Assembly (NCBI GenBank): GCA_050258755.1
Contig: JBLMZI010000011.1
Location: 310,001 to 374,000 of the forward strand
From: JBLMZI01 sp050258755
GTDB lineage: Bacteria; Bacillota; Syntrophomonadia; Syntrophomonadales; DTU052
Direction of reading: 5' to 3'
Length of the DNA: 64,000 bases
The stretch's first letter is position 1. Each line of letters begins with the position of its first letter. The notes below the pieces were generated by a model. The model saw only the letters and a program-made list of their open reading frames with translations, was not told the origin of the DNA and did not search any database. Shown here piece after piece: positions 17,439 to 24,876 of this stretch. Both the position numbers and the translations under genes were made by a program.

Positions 17439-18420
17439 GTTCGCCAACAATGTCATCGCCGCCCCGATGGCCGGCGTGACCGATAAAGCAAACCGGATAG
17501 TGGCCGCGTCATTTGGATGCGGCCTCACTTTTACTGAGATGATCAGCGACCAGGCCCTGCTCGGGGGTAATGCCAAGACTGCGCAGATGCTAGATTTATC
17601 GGGGGAAATGCCGCAGTCGGTGGTACAGCTGTTTGGCGCGCGGCCGGAGAATATGGGACCGGCGGCCCGCCGGCTCGAAGAGCTCGGTGTTAGGATCATC
17701 GATATCAATATGGGATGCCCAACGCCCAAAATCATTCGAAACGGCGAAGGGGCAGCTTTGGCAAGGGATCTGAAGCGGGCACGCGCGGTTCTCCGGGCGG
17801 TCATTCGCTCGGTCGGGGTTCCGGTAACGGTTAAAATGCGCAAGGGCTGGAGTGAGACCGAAATTAACTGTGTCGATCTGGCCCGGATGGCGGAGGAAGA
17901 GGGCGCGGCTGCGGTAACGGTTCATCCCCGGACCCGGGACCAATTCTATGGCGGCAAAGCGGACTGGGCCTGGATCAAGGCGGTGAAACAAGCGGTTTCC
18001 ATCCCGGTCATCGGAAACGGCGATATTTTCGCCGCAGCAGACGCCCGTGCGATGATCGAACAGACCGGATGCGACGCAGTCATGATCGCACGCGGCGCAT
18101 TGGGATTTCCATTTCTTTTTCGGGATGCCGCCGCGGTGCTCACCGGGCAGCCGCTGCCGCCGGCGCCGACCGTGGACGAGCGATTGTCGGTCGCCCTGCA
18201 TCATTTTGATCTGGTCAGTGCGGAGAAAGGGCCGGATCGGGCCCAGGTCGAAATGCGCAAGCACTTCGCCTGGTATACCCGCGGGATTCCGGGCGCCGCT
18301 AAGGCCCGCGACCAGATCAACCAGGCCCGCAGCCGATCCGAACTGGTCGGGATGCTGCAGGATTTGCTCAGCACGGCCAAAGGTGCGGTTCTGGAAATTG
18401 GTCCCCCGCCTGAGTTCTAA
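17416..18420 (+). CDS. dusB: tRNA-dihydrouridine synthase, DusB type
   Basis: FMN enzyme that reduces uridines in tRNA to dihydrouridine. TIM-barrel signatures are APMAGVTDKANR near the N-terminus, DINMGCPTPKI with the catalytic Cys, VKMRKGW, VHPRTRDQFYGGKADW and GNGDIF. The product is 334 residues. Three in-frame ATGs (17392, 17410, 17416) overlap the coaX end; 17416 best matches family N-termini and has GGGGA 5 bases upstream. In Bacillus dusB likewise lies between the folate genes and lysS. Confidence 0.94.
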   Translation: MFRIGAHEFANNVIAAPMAGVTDKANRIVAASFGCGLTFTEMISDQALLGGNAKTAQMLDLSGEMPQSVVQLFGARPENMGPAARRLEELGVRIIDINMGCPTPKIIRNGEGAALARDLKRARAVLRAVIRSVGVPVTVKMRKGWSETEINCVDLARMAEEEGAAAVTVHPRTRDQFYGGKADWAWIKAVKQAVSIPVIGNGDIFAAADARAMIEQTGCDAVMIARGALGFPFLFRDAAAVLTGQPLPPAPTVDERLSVALHHFDLVSAEKGPDRAQVEMRKHFAWYTRGIPGAAKARDQINQARSRSELVGMLQDLLSTAKGAVLEIGPPPEF

Positions 18421-18424
18421 GGAA

Positions 18425-18484
18425 AAGGGACACAGATGCTGCGCGCAAACTGCGCTCCGCGAGCAAGGGAAGAGGATGTCCCTT
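18425..18484. repeat. REP-like inverted-repeat element
   Basis: Terminal 8-bp inverted repeats AAGGGACA (18425-18432) and TGTCCCTT (18477-18484) enclose about 44 bases containing TGCGC direct repeats and a GCTC-CGC-GAGC mini-hairpin. No U-tract follows, so it is not a canonical terminator. A partial look-alike (AGGGACAC...GATGCT) starts at 7201. Confidence 0.4.
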
Positions 18485-18629
18485 GTCGATAAGTCTCCTA
18501 AGTCATCCGAAGGCTTTGCTGGAGGACTGCTTTCTTCGTATTGAAACTTGACCGTTGCTGCCGGCTGTTTCTCCCCCTCCTGCGCCTTGATTCACACAAA
18601 TACCGATGTTAAGATTAGTTTAGTCTTGA

Positions 18630-18649
18630 TGTGAACAGTATTGTACACA
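18630..18649. promoter_or_regulatory. 20-bp palindrome, likely operator of the adjacent HTH regulator
   Basis: TGTGAACAGTATTGTACACA is an imperfect palindrome: 16 of 20 positions match its reverse complement, in the form TGT-ACA-TGT-ACA. It ends just before the ribosome site of the HTH regulator gene starting at 18660, where an autorepressor would be expected to bind. Confidence 0.55.
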
Positions 18650-18659
18650 AGGGGAAAAC

Positions 18660-19220
18660 ATGGATTTTTACAGGATTCAGGACAAAATGATCAGCCGGGA
18701 AAAGATCATGGCCGGGATCAACCGGATTCTGGAGCTCAGGGTTCAGGGTTATTCGCAGCAGGAGGCGGCGGACCGGCTGGGTATTGATCGTACGTTTATT
18801 TCCAGGCTGGAAACCCTGGGCGAAGTTCGTAAAGGCCGAACCATTGCCGTAATCGGTTTTCCAGTGGCGAACAAGCAGGAAATATTGGATCTTTGCAGTC
18901 AGGAAGGCGTCGATTTCGTATGGATTATGACCGAGTCGGAGCGGATTGAATACGCTTCGGGAAAATCGGGAGCCGAATTGTTAAACGAGTTGATGGACCT
19001 GATTGTCCGGGTGCGCGAGTATGACGCTGTGGTTTTAATGGCGTCCAATTTCCGGCTGAAGCTCATGCGGGGGATTCTAGACAAAGAAGTGATTACCATC
19101 GAGATTGGCGAGTCACCTCTGACAGAGGACCGGCCGGTGGAGCCGGAGGCTTTGAAACGAATTCTGCGCGCGATTCGCGGTGCCCGCCGCGAGACCAAGG
19201 GAGCAGCCTCGAAAGCCTGA
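18660..19220 (+). CDS. HTH transcriptional regulator with Rossmann-like C-terminal domain
   Basis: Residues about 22-55 form an XRE/Cro-like helix-turn-helix (GYSQQEAADRLGIDRTFIS). Residues about 63-180 form an alpha/beta domain with short hydrophobic strands (RTIAVIGFP, VDFVWIMTE, YDAVVLMAS, EVITIEIGES), probably a ligand- or partner-sensing domain; I do not recognise its family. An imperfect palindrome immediately upstream suggests autoregulation. Two genes of unknown function follow in the same direction with GGAGG-type sites, so this appears to be the regulator of a three-gene operon. ATG start with AAGGGGA upstream. Confidence 0.7.
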   Translation: MDFYRIQDKMISREKIMAGINRILELRVQGYSQQEAADRLGIDRTFISRLETLGEVRKGRTIAVIGFPVANKQEILDLCSQEGVDFVWIMTESERIEYASGKSGAELLNELMDLIVRVREYDAVVLMASNFRLKLMRGILDKEVITIEIGESPLTEDRPVEPEALKRILRAIRGARRETKGAASKA

Positions 19221-19265
19221 AGAGCCCTAGTTTTGGCAACCTGAAGACGCATGGGAGGAAAGCAA

Positions 19266-20168
19266 ATGAAGCATGTCGTTAGCGTAAGTCTTGGTTCTTC
19301 GAAACGAAACAAATCGGTGGAAGCGGAATTCCTGGGCGAGATGTTCAAGATCGAGCGGATTGGCACCGATGGTGATTGGAACCGGGCCATTGAATTGATC
19401 CGCAGTCTGGACGGCAAGGTCGACGCTTTCGGGATGGGCGGCATCAGCCTTTATATCTACGTGGGAGCGAGGAAGTATGTGCTGCGGGATGCGAAGAAGC
19501 TTTTGGCCGAGGCCAGGAAAACGCCGATGGTTGATGGCGGCGGCCTGAAAAATATTTTGGAGCGCCAGAGCATAGAGAAGGTGGCCCGGGACGGCATCGT
19601 GGATTTCAAGAACAAAAAGGTGCTGATGGTCTGCGCGGTCGACCGGTATGGGATGGCCCAGACATTTGACGATATGGGAAGCCAACTGGTGTGCGGCGAC
19701 CTGATTTACAGCCTGGGGATTCCGATCGCGATTCGCTCGCTCAAAGGATTGGAGCGGCTCGGCAACATCATTGGCCCGATCGTGGTCAACTTCCCCTTTG
19801 ACGCTTTGTATCCGACCGGCCAGAAACAGGAAGTCATAATTCCCAAGCATTCGAAATACTATTACGAAGCGGATATCATCGCCGGGGACTTTTTGTACAT
19901 TCGCCGCTTTTTGCCCGAACATCTCGACGGGAAAATCATTGTGACCAATACGACCACCGCGGAAGATGTTGAGCTGCTCAAGGAACGCGGCGTTAAATTG
20001 CTGGTGACTACAACGCCTGAAATGGAAGGAAGATCGTTTGGCACTAACGTGATGGAGGCCGTGACCGTGGCACTGCTTGGGCGGCGGCCGGAAAAGATCA
20101 CCGAAGATGATTACCGCGCGATTTTGAAGGAACTTGATTTCCAGCCGGGAGTGATGAGGCTCAATTAG
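19266..20168 (+). CDS. Conserved protein of the type often labelled quinate 5-dehydrogenase; function unproven
   Basis: A 300-residue cytosolic protein with two alpha/beta halves. An N-terminal part carries VSVSLGSSKRNKSVE and FGMGGISLYIYVGARKY. A middle/C-terminal part with VLMVCAVDRYGMAQTFDDM and IIGPIVVNFPFDALYPTG resembles a nucleotide- or sugar-acid-binding domain. I recall relatives in Clostridia carrying the label quinate 5-dehydrogenase, but no clear GxGxxG dinucleotide motif is visible and no aromatic-pathway gene is adjacent. I therefore treat that label as unsupported. ATG 19266 is chosen for the GGGAGGA 8 bases upstream. It lies between the HTH regulator and another unknown gene. 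Confidence 0.6.
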   Translation: MKHVVSVSLGSSKRNKSVEAEFLGEMFKIERIGTDGDWNRAIELIRSLDGKVDAFGMGGISLYIYVGARKYVLRDAKKLLAEARKTPMVDGGGLKNILERQSIEKVARDGIVDFKNKKVLMVCAVDRYGMAQTFDDMGSQLVCGDLIYSLGIPIAIRSLKGLERLGNIIGPIVVNFPFDALYPTGQKQEVIIPKHSKYYYEADIIAGDFLYIRRFLPEHLDGKIIVTNTTTAEDVELLKERGVKLLVTTTPEMEGRSFGTNVMEAVTVALLGRRPEKITEDDYRAILKELDFQPGVMRLN

Positions 20169-20203
20169 CAAGTCCGGCTTGGAGCACGGCCGCGGAGGTT
20201 TCA

Positions 20204-21079
20204 GTGCATCAGGGGGTTGCCTTCTTAGCTATGCGCGACAGGGAGCGGTTGGGGCTGCTTGGTCAGGCGGAAACGCTGAACCGGGTAGCTCCTTTGTTGT
20301 TTCGCCCGAGGCTGAATCGGGTCTTTTTCGTGCCCGAGGCCGACGTAACCGGATTTTTAATCTCCCTTCCTATCGGTACCGGGAACTGGCAGTCGTTGAA
20401 TGAAGAGACCCGAATCCGGCTGCTGCAGCAGGCTGACCGGCTGTGTGCCGGGTTTGGCGCTGAAGAGGTGATTCTTCCCGGTGGGATTCGCCAGGATCGG
20501 CTGGATGGAATCCTTCCCGGCGACCGGTTCACCGCGGTCATGGTTGCTCTAAAACTGGCACAGCGTTTGGAACGAACCAACTGCCGGCGCGTGGTGGTGG
20601 TGGCGGAGCGCGGGGTCGGCTTTTTGACCGCGGCTTTAATTGCGGAACGGTTTCGGCTTCCGGTGGTTCTGCAGTGCCGGGCTCCGGCAACCAAGGAGGC
20701 TAGTGCCATGCGGCTGCTTTACGAAGCAGGAATTCCCATAGCGATATCCGGAGTGAATCGGGATCAATGGGGTCCTGAGGATGTGGTCGTCGTTTTGGAT
20801 GATCTGGAGGAGGAACCAGATCAAGGCCTTCTTTTTTACCTCGACGCATGCCCGAACAGCGCCGGGCATGCCCCGCTGCTTGAATCGCGGCTTGCGTCTC
20901 AGCGGGTGCCTCCGCGGCTCTCTTTGCTTGCGCCGCTGCTGGAAGCGCGGCTCGCCACCGGCGCCGATCCAGCGAAAGAACGGGAAATTGTACATGCAAT
21001 CGAAGAAAATGGCAGCCCGATCTGGTACTACTTCCTTGACAAGGGGCCCCGGTCTCATTATAATTCCATAAAAGGATGA
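20204..21079 (+). CDS. Hypothetical protein, third gene of the HTH cassette
   Basis: I do not recognise this 291-residue protein. It is cytosolic and rich in arginine and leucine. Its central part (CRRVVVVAERGVGFLTAALIAERFRLPVVL, here only described) alternates strands and helices like a Rossmann fold, followed by EDVVVVLDDLEEEPDQ. A GTG start at 20204 has GGAGGT 5 bases upstream, and it follows the previous gene by 35 bases. A short hairpin and U-run lie just after it. Its constant companions here are an HTH regulator and the so-called quinate dehydrogenase, which suggests a shared job. Confidence 0.6.
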   Translation: MHQGVAFLAMRDRERLGLLGQAETLNRVAPLLFRPRLNRVFFVPEADVTGFLISLPIGTGNWQSLNEETRIRLLQQADRLCAGFGAEEVILPGGIRQDRLDGILPGDRFTAVMVALKLAQRLERTNCRRVVVVAERGVGFLTAALIAERFRLPVVLQCRAPATKEASAMRLLYEAGIPIAISGVNRDQWGPEDVVVVLDDLEEEPDQGLLFYLDACPNSAGHAPLLESRLASQRVPPRLSLLAPLLEARLATGADPAKEREIVHAIEENGSPIWYYFLDKGPRSHYNSIKG

Positions 21080-21105
21080 GGCGATCAATACATGGGGTGG
21101 AACAG

Positions 21106-21131
21106 GAAGCGAAAGGCTTCGTCTTTTTTTT
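21106..21131 (+). terminator. Weak rho-independent terminator
   Basis: A short stem GAAGC/GCTTC with a five-base GAAAG loop is followed by GTC and a run of eight T. It ends the three-gene HTH cassette. The stem is short but the U-run is strong. Confidence 0.55.
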
Positions 21132-21202
21132 GCATGTACGCAACCACCGCACCCGCAGGACCACGCAATGCCCTGTTTTTAGGGATTCTTTAAACGCGTA
21201 CC

Positions 21203-21225
21203 ACTCGGCAGCGGCCGAGTTTTCT
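21203..21225 (+). terminator. Hairpin plus T-run just upstream of greA (terminator or attenuator)
   Basis: A perfect 7-bp stem ACTCGGC/GCCGAGT with AGCG loop runs into TTTTCT. It ends only about 40 bases before the greA start, leaving little space for a promoter between them, so it may act as an attenuator in the greA leader. Confidence 0.6.
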
Positions 21226-21262
21226 AGTGCCCACAATTATTTCACCAAGGGAGAGCGATCGG

Positions 21263-21739
21263 ATGTCGGAAAAAGAAGTCATCTTAACCCGTCAGGGCCT
21301 CAAAAAACTTGAGGATGAGCTTGAACACCTGAAATCCGTTAAGCGGAAGGAGATCGCCGAGCGGATCAAACAGGCGATCGAGTTCGGAGATATCAGTGAG
21401 AACTCCGAATATGAGGATGCGAAAAACGAGCAGGCTTTTATCGAAGGCCGGATCATGGCTTTGGAAAAAACCCTGCGCAATGCCCGTCTGATCGAGGATG
21501 ATGATATCCACACGGACCACGTCTCCCTGGGTTCGAGGGTCATCCTGCTAGACGTTGAAAGCAAGAAAGAAGTCTCGTTTACGATCGTCGCGTCCGCTGA
21601 ATCCAATCCCAAAGAACGGAAGATCTCGGATGAATCGCCGGTCGGCAAAGCGATTATCGGCAAGGCCAACGGCGCGGAAATCGACGTGATGGTTCCTGCC
21701 GGCAAGATTCGTTACCGCATTACCAGTATTGAGAAGTAG
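21263..21739 (+). CDS. greA: Transcription elongation factor GreA
   Basis: Rescues backtracked RNA polymerase by stimulating transcript cleavage. The N-terminal coiled coil (LTRQGLKKLEDELEHLK, then FGDISENSEYEDAKNEQ with the acidic tip residues) and the C-terminal FKBP-like domain (SPVGKAIIGK, VPAGKIRYRI) are complete in 158 residues. The ATG at 21263 follows AAGGGAGAG; an upstream in-frame extension to 21227 is not supported. It is 15 bases before lysS and is probably co-transcribed with it. Confidence 0.97.
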   Translation: MSEKEVILTRQGLKKLEDELEHLKSVKRKEIAERIKQAIEFGDISENSEYEDAKNEQAFIEGRIMALEKTLRNARLIEDDDIHTDHVSLGSRVILLDVESKKEVSFTIVASAESNPKERKISDESPVGKAIIGKANGAEIDVMVPAGKIRYRITSIEK

Positions 21740-21754
21740 ATCGGGAGGTTACCA

Positions 21755-23227
21755 TTGTCTGAGCACCAGGAAATCCATGAACTGATCCAGGTCCGGTTGG
21801 CCAAAATCGATGAATTGAGAAGCAAGGGCGTTGAACCGTTCGGCGGTCGTTTTCAGCGGACGGCGATGGCCCAGGAAATCAAAGACGGATACGAACAGCT
21901 GGAAGGCACGAACGTGACCGTGGCGGGCCGGTTAATGGCCAAGCGCGGGCAGGGGAAGGCGGGATTCGCCAACCTGCAGGATCCGTCGGGCAGTATCCAG
22001 CTTTATTTCAAATCCGAGGAGCTTGGCGAAGAGGTCTACGAGATATACCGCAAGATGGACATCGGGGACATCATCGGCGTAACCGGCCCGGTCTTCAAGA
22101 CCAAAACCGGCGAAATCTCGGTGGCTGCCCGCGAGCTGACCTATCTTTCTAAAGCCCTTAAACCGCTGCCGGAAAAATGGCATGGGCTGAAGGACGTGGA
22201 ACTGCGTTATCGCCAGCGGTATGTAGACATGCTTGCGAATCCGGAAGTGCGTGATGTATTCATCCGCCGCAGCAATATCATTCGGGAGATACGGCGCTAT
22301 CTGGACGGGCTCGGCTTTTTGGAAGTGGAGACGCCGATGATGCAGCCGATTCCCGGCGGCGCCGCGGCCCGGCCGTTCATTACGCATCACAACGCATTGA
22401 ACATCGAACTGTACCTGCGCATTGCCCCCGAGCTTTATTTGAAGCGCCTGCTGGTGGGCGGCATGGAAAAAGTTTACGAGATTAACCGCAACTTCCGCAA
22501 TGAAGGGATTTCGACCCGTCATAACCCGGAATTCACGATGCTTGAGATTTACAACGCCTATGCCGATTACCAGGACATGATGACGCTGTCAGAAGACCTG
22601 ATCCATCATGTCGTGATGTCCGTGTTCGGCAAACCGGTGGTGGAATACCAGGGCGTGGAGCTTGATTTCACGCCGCCCTGGGACCGGATTACGATGCTGG
22701 ATGCGATTAAAAAGTACGCCGGTGTGGATCTGGAAGCGGTTACTGGGGATGAAGCGACCCGCGAAGCGGCCAAGAAGATGGGGCTTACAGTGGATCCCAA
22801 GGCTTCCCGGGGTGAGATCATCAACGAGGTTTTCGAGGAGTTTGTCGAACCGAAATTGATTCAACCGACGTTTGTCTACCAGTATCCGGTTGAGATTTCG
22901 CCGCTGGCGAAGCGCAACGCGGAAAAACCGCATCTCACGGACCGGTTTGAGTTCTTCATCATGGCCCGGGAAATGGGCAACGCCTTTTCCGAACTGAATG
23001 ACCCGATTGACCAGCGCGGCCGCTTTGAGGCTCAGGTGGCCAAGCGGTCCAGTGGCGATGCCGAGGCCCACATGATGGACGAGGACTTCCTGAACGCGCT
23101 GGAGCACGGCATGCCGCCCGCAGGCGGACTTGGCATCGGGATTGACCGGCTGATCATGTTGCTGACCGATTCGCCCTCCATTAGGGATGTCATTCTGTTC
23201 CCGACGCTTCGGCCGTTAAAAGATTAG
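21755..23227 (+). CDS. lysS: Lysyl-tRNA synthetase, class II
   Basis: Charges tRNA-Lys. An N-terminal OB-fold anticodon domain (about residues 55-145; VTVAGRLMAKRGQGKAGF) precedes the class II core. Motif 1 contains FLEVETPMMQP, motif 2 contains RNFRNEGISTRHNPEFT and motif 3 contains GIGIDRLIML. Length 490. The start is TTG at 21755 with GGGAGGT ending about 5 bases upstream. Its place after dusB/greA mirrors the Bacillus dusB-lysS order, with the HTH cassette and greA inserted. Confidence 0.97.
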   Translation: MSEHQEIHELIQVRLAKIDELRSKGVEPFGGRFQRTAMAQEIKDGYEQLEGTNVTVAGRLMAKRGQGKAGFANLQDPSGSIQLYFKSEELGEEVYEIYRKMDIGDIIGVTGPVFKTKTGEISVAARELTYLSKALKPLPEKWHGLKDVELRYRQRYVDMLANPEVRDVFIRRSNIIREIRRYLDGLGFLEVETPMMQPIPGGAAARPFITHHNALNIELYLRIAPELYLKRLLVGGMEKVYEINRNFRNEGISTRHNPEFTMLEIYNAYADYQDMMTLSEDLIHHVVMSVFGKPVVEYQGVELDFTPPWDRITMLDAIKKYAGVDLEAVTGDEATREAAKKMGLTVDPKASRGEIINEVFEEFVEPKLIQPTFVYQYPVEISPLAKRNAEKPHLTDRFEFFIMAREMGNAFSELNDPIDQRGRFEAQVAKRSSGDAEAHMMDEDFLNALEHGMPPAGGLGIGIDRLIMLLTDSPSIRDVILFPTLRPLKD

Positions 23228-23258
23228 TCTCGGGAAAGATACATATGTGATGATTTAT

Positions 23259-23285
23259 AAAGGCGTGGGGATACCCGCGCTTTTA
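23259..23285 (+). terminator. Rho-independent terminator after lysS
   Basis: AAAG-GCGTGGG / CCCGCGC-TTTT around a GATA loop (one G-T pair in the core), merging into a short T-run. It closes the housekeeping block. The next 220 bases up to the UDP-glucose dehydrogenase hold no convincing gene. Confidence 0.7.
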
Positions 23286-23385
23286 TCATGAAGACTGCCC
23301 GAAAACGAAACCGAGCTGGGATTATTATCGTCCAAAGGATTGGTGCCGCGGCTTTTACAGGCAGCACTCCAGAATTTGAACAGTC

Positions 23386-23414
23386 TTGCGGTGAAAAACT
23401 GGACATGATACCCT
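23386..23414 (+). promoter_or_regulatory. Possible promoter for the ugd-galU pair
   Basis: TTGCGG (23386-23391), a 17-bp spacer and TACCCT (23409-23414) preceded by TGA. The -10 is weak. Confidence 0.3.
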
Positions 23415-23509
23415 TCAGAAAGGGCTGTCATGAGTCTCGGCGGCTTCGCCCCGAACTTTACTGATTCGGCGGTTTCTGGGGATGAACAACAGGAATTGGA
23501 GCGAGATCA

Positions 23510-24823
23510 ATGTCGAAACGAATTTCCATGGTTGGGAGTGGATATGTCGGACTGGTTTCCGGAACCTGTCTGGCCGATACCGGGCTTCAGGTCGTTTGTG
23601 TGGACAACAACGAGTCCAAGATTGAGCGGCTGCGGCGCGGTCAAGTTCCAATCTACGAACCGGGACTGGATTTACTGGTTCAAAAGAATCAGGTGAATGG
23701 TAATTTGCGTTTTACGACCGACATGCGCCAGGCCACAGAGGAGGCGGATGTCATTTTTATTGCCGTCGGAACTCCGCCGGGTGAAGATGGATCGGCCGAT
23801 CTGCAGTATGTAGAGGCGGCTGCGCGGGAGATTGCCCGCTATATGAATGGGTATAAAGTCGTCGTGAATAAAAGTACTGTGCCGGTAGGAACCGGCCGGT
23901 TGGTTCACCGGATTCTGGCAGAGAACCCGGGTGGTCACCCGTTTGATGTGGTTTCCAATCCGGAATTTCTACGCGAAGGAGCGGCGATTGGAGACTTTAT
24001 GAACCCGGACCGGGTTGTCATCGGAACAAACAGCGAGCGGGCAGCCGCCTTGATGCGGCAGGTATACGCTTCATTTGAAGCAAAAGGCCATCCGCTGTTC
24101 TTTACCGACCGGGAAACCGCGGAAACGATTAAATACGCGTCAAACGCGTTTCTCGCGATGAAGGTCACCTTTATTAATGAGATGGCCGCACTCTGCGAAC
24201 AGGTGGGCGCTAATGTGGTGGATGTCGCGCGAGGGATGGGACTGGATCATCGGATCGGGCAGCAGTTTTTGCGGCCGGGCCCGGGCTACGGCGGATCCTG
24301 CTTCCCGAAAGATACCCAGGCTTTGGCGCATATTGGCCAACAGTACGGGGTCAGAATGAGCCTGGTTGAAGCCACGATTGCCGCAAACGAACAGCAGAAA
24401 CTTCGTGTCGTCGAGCGGGTGGTCGCAGAACTTGGTGAGTTGAGCGGACAAGTTATCGCGGTTTTAGGCCTGGCCTTCAAACCAGATACAGACGATATGC
24501 GGGACGCGCCCGCACTGACCATTATACCGGAACTTATTCGGCTGGGCGCGGTGGTGCGAGCGTTTGACCCACAGGCCATGGATGAGGCATTGTGGCGGCT
24601 CGAAAAGAGTTCGGATCTGGTTTTTTCCAATAGCGAAGCCGAGGCTGTTGCCGGGGCTGATGCGCTGCTTATTCTCACCGAATGGGAACAATTTAGCCGG
24701 CTGGATTGGGACCAGATTTGTAAAAGCATGAAAAAACCGAGGATGTTTGACTTTCGGAACATGCTCGACCCCGTCCGGATGCGGGAATCCGGATTCGAAT
24801 ACTATTCCGTGGGGCGGCGGTAA
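23510..24823 (+). CDS. ugd: UDP-glucose 6-dehydrogenase
   Basis: Oxidises UDP-glucose twice with NAD to UDP-glucuronate, a precursor of acidic surface polysaccharides. The N-terminal NAD domain has SMVGSGYVGLVSGTCLA near residues 6-22. Middle motifs are NKSTVPVGT, NPEFLREGAAIGDFMNPDR and EMAALCEQVGANV. The catalytic Cys is in GGSCFPKDTQAL near 263. The UDP-binding C-terminal domain has GLAFKPDTDDMRDAP. At 437 residues it is of normal length. galU follows after 53 bases and supplies its substrate. ATG start with a GGAG-type site upstream. Confidence 0.95.
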   Translation: MSKRISMVGSGYVGLVSGTCLADTGLQVVCVDNNESKIERLRRGQVPIYEPGLDLLVQKNQVNGNLRFTTDMRQATEEADVIFIAVGTPPGEDGSADLQYVEAAAREIARYMNGYKVVVNKSTVPVGTGRLVHRILAENPGGHPFDVVSNPEFLREGAAIGDFMNPDRVVIGTNSERAAALMRQVYASFEAKGHPLFFTDRETAETIKYASNAFLAMKVTFINEMAALCEQVGANVVDVARGMGLDHRIGQQFLRPGPGYGGSCFPKDTQALAHIGQQYGVRMSLVEATIAANEQQKLRVVERVVAELGELSGQVIAVLGLAFKPDTDDMRDAPALTIIPELIRLGAVVRAFDPQAMDEALWRLEKSSDLVFSNSEAEAVAGADALLILTEWEQFSRLDWDQICKSMKKPRMFDFRNMLDPVRMRESGFEYYSVGRR

Positions 24824-24876
24824 AGGTTTGGGTAAATCGGTTTAATAGGAAATTCGTCTAGATGAGGTGAAGGCCG

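Noticed and set aside
16638..17843. Long antisense open frame (about 400 codons) on the minus strand
   Set aside because: It lies opposite coaX and dusB, both complete with family motifs; its translation shows no family features. High GC makes such shadow frames common here.
19227..20171. Antisense open frame of about 314 codons
   Set aside because: It mirrors the middle gene of the HTH cassette codon for codon and has no ribosome site or recognisable motif.
23288..23463. Short plus-strand frame (58 codons) after the lysS terminator
   Set aside because: It starts inside the terminator tail, has no ribosome site, and its composition looks random.
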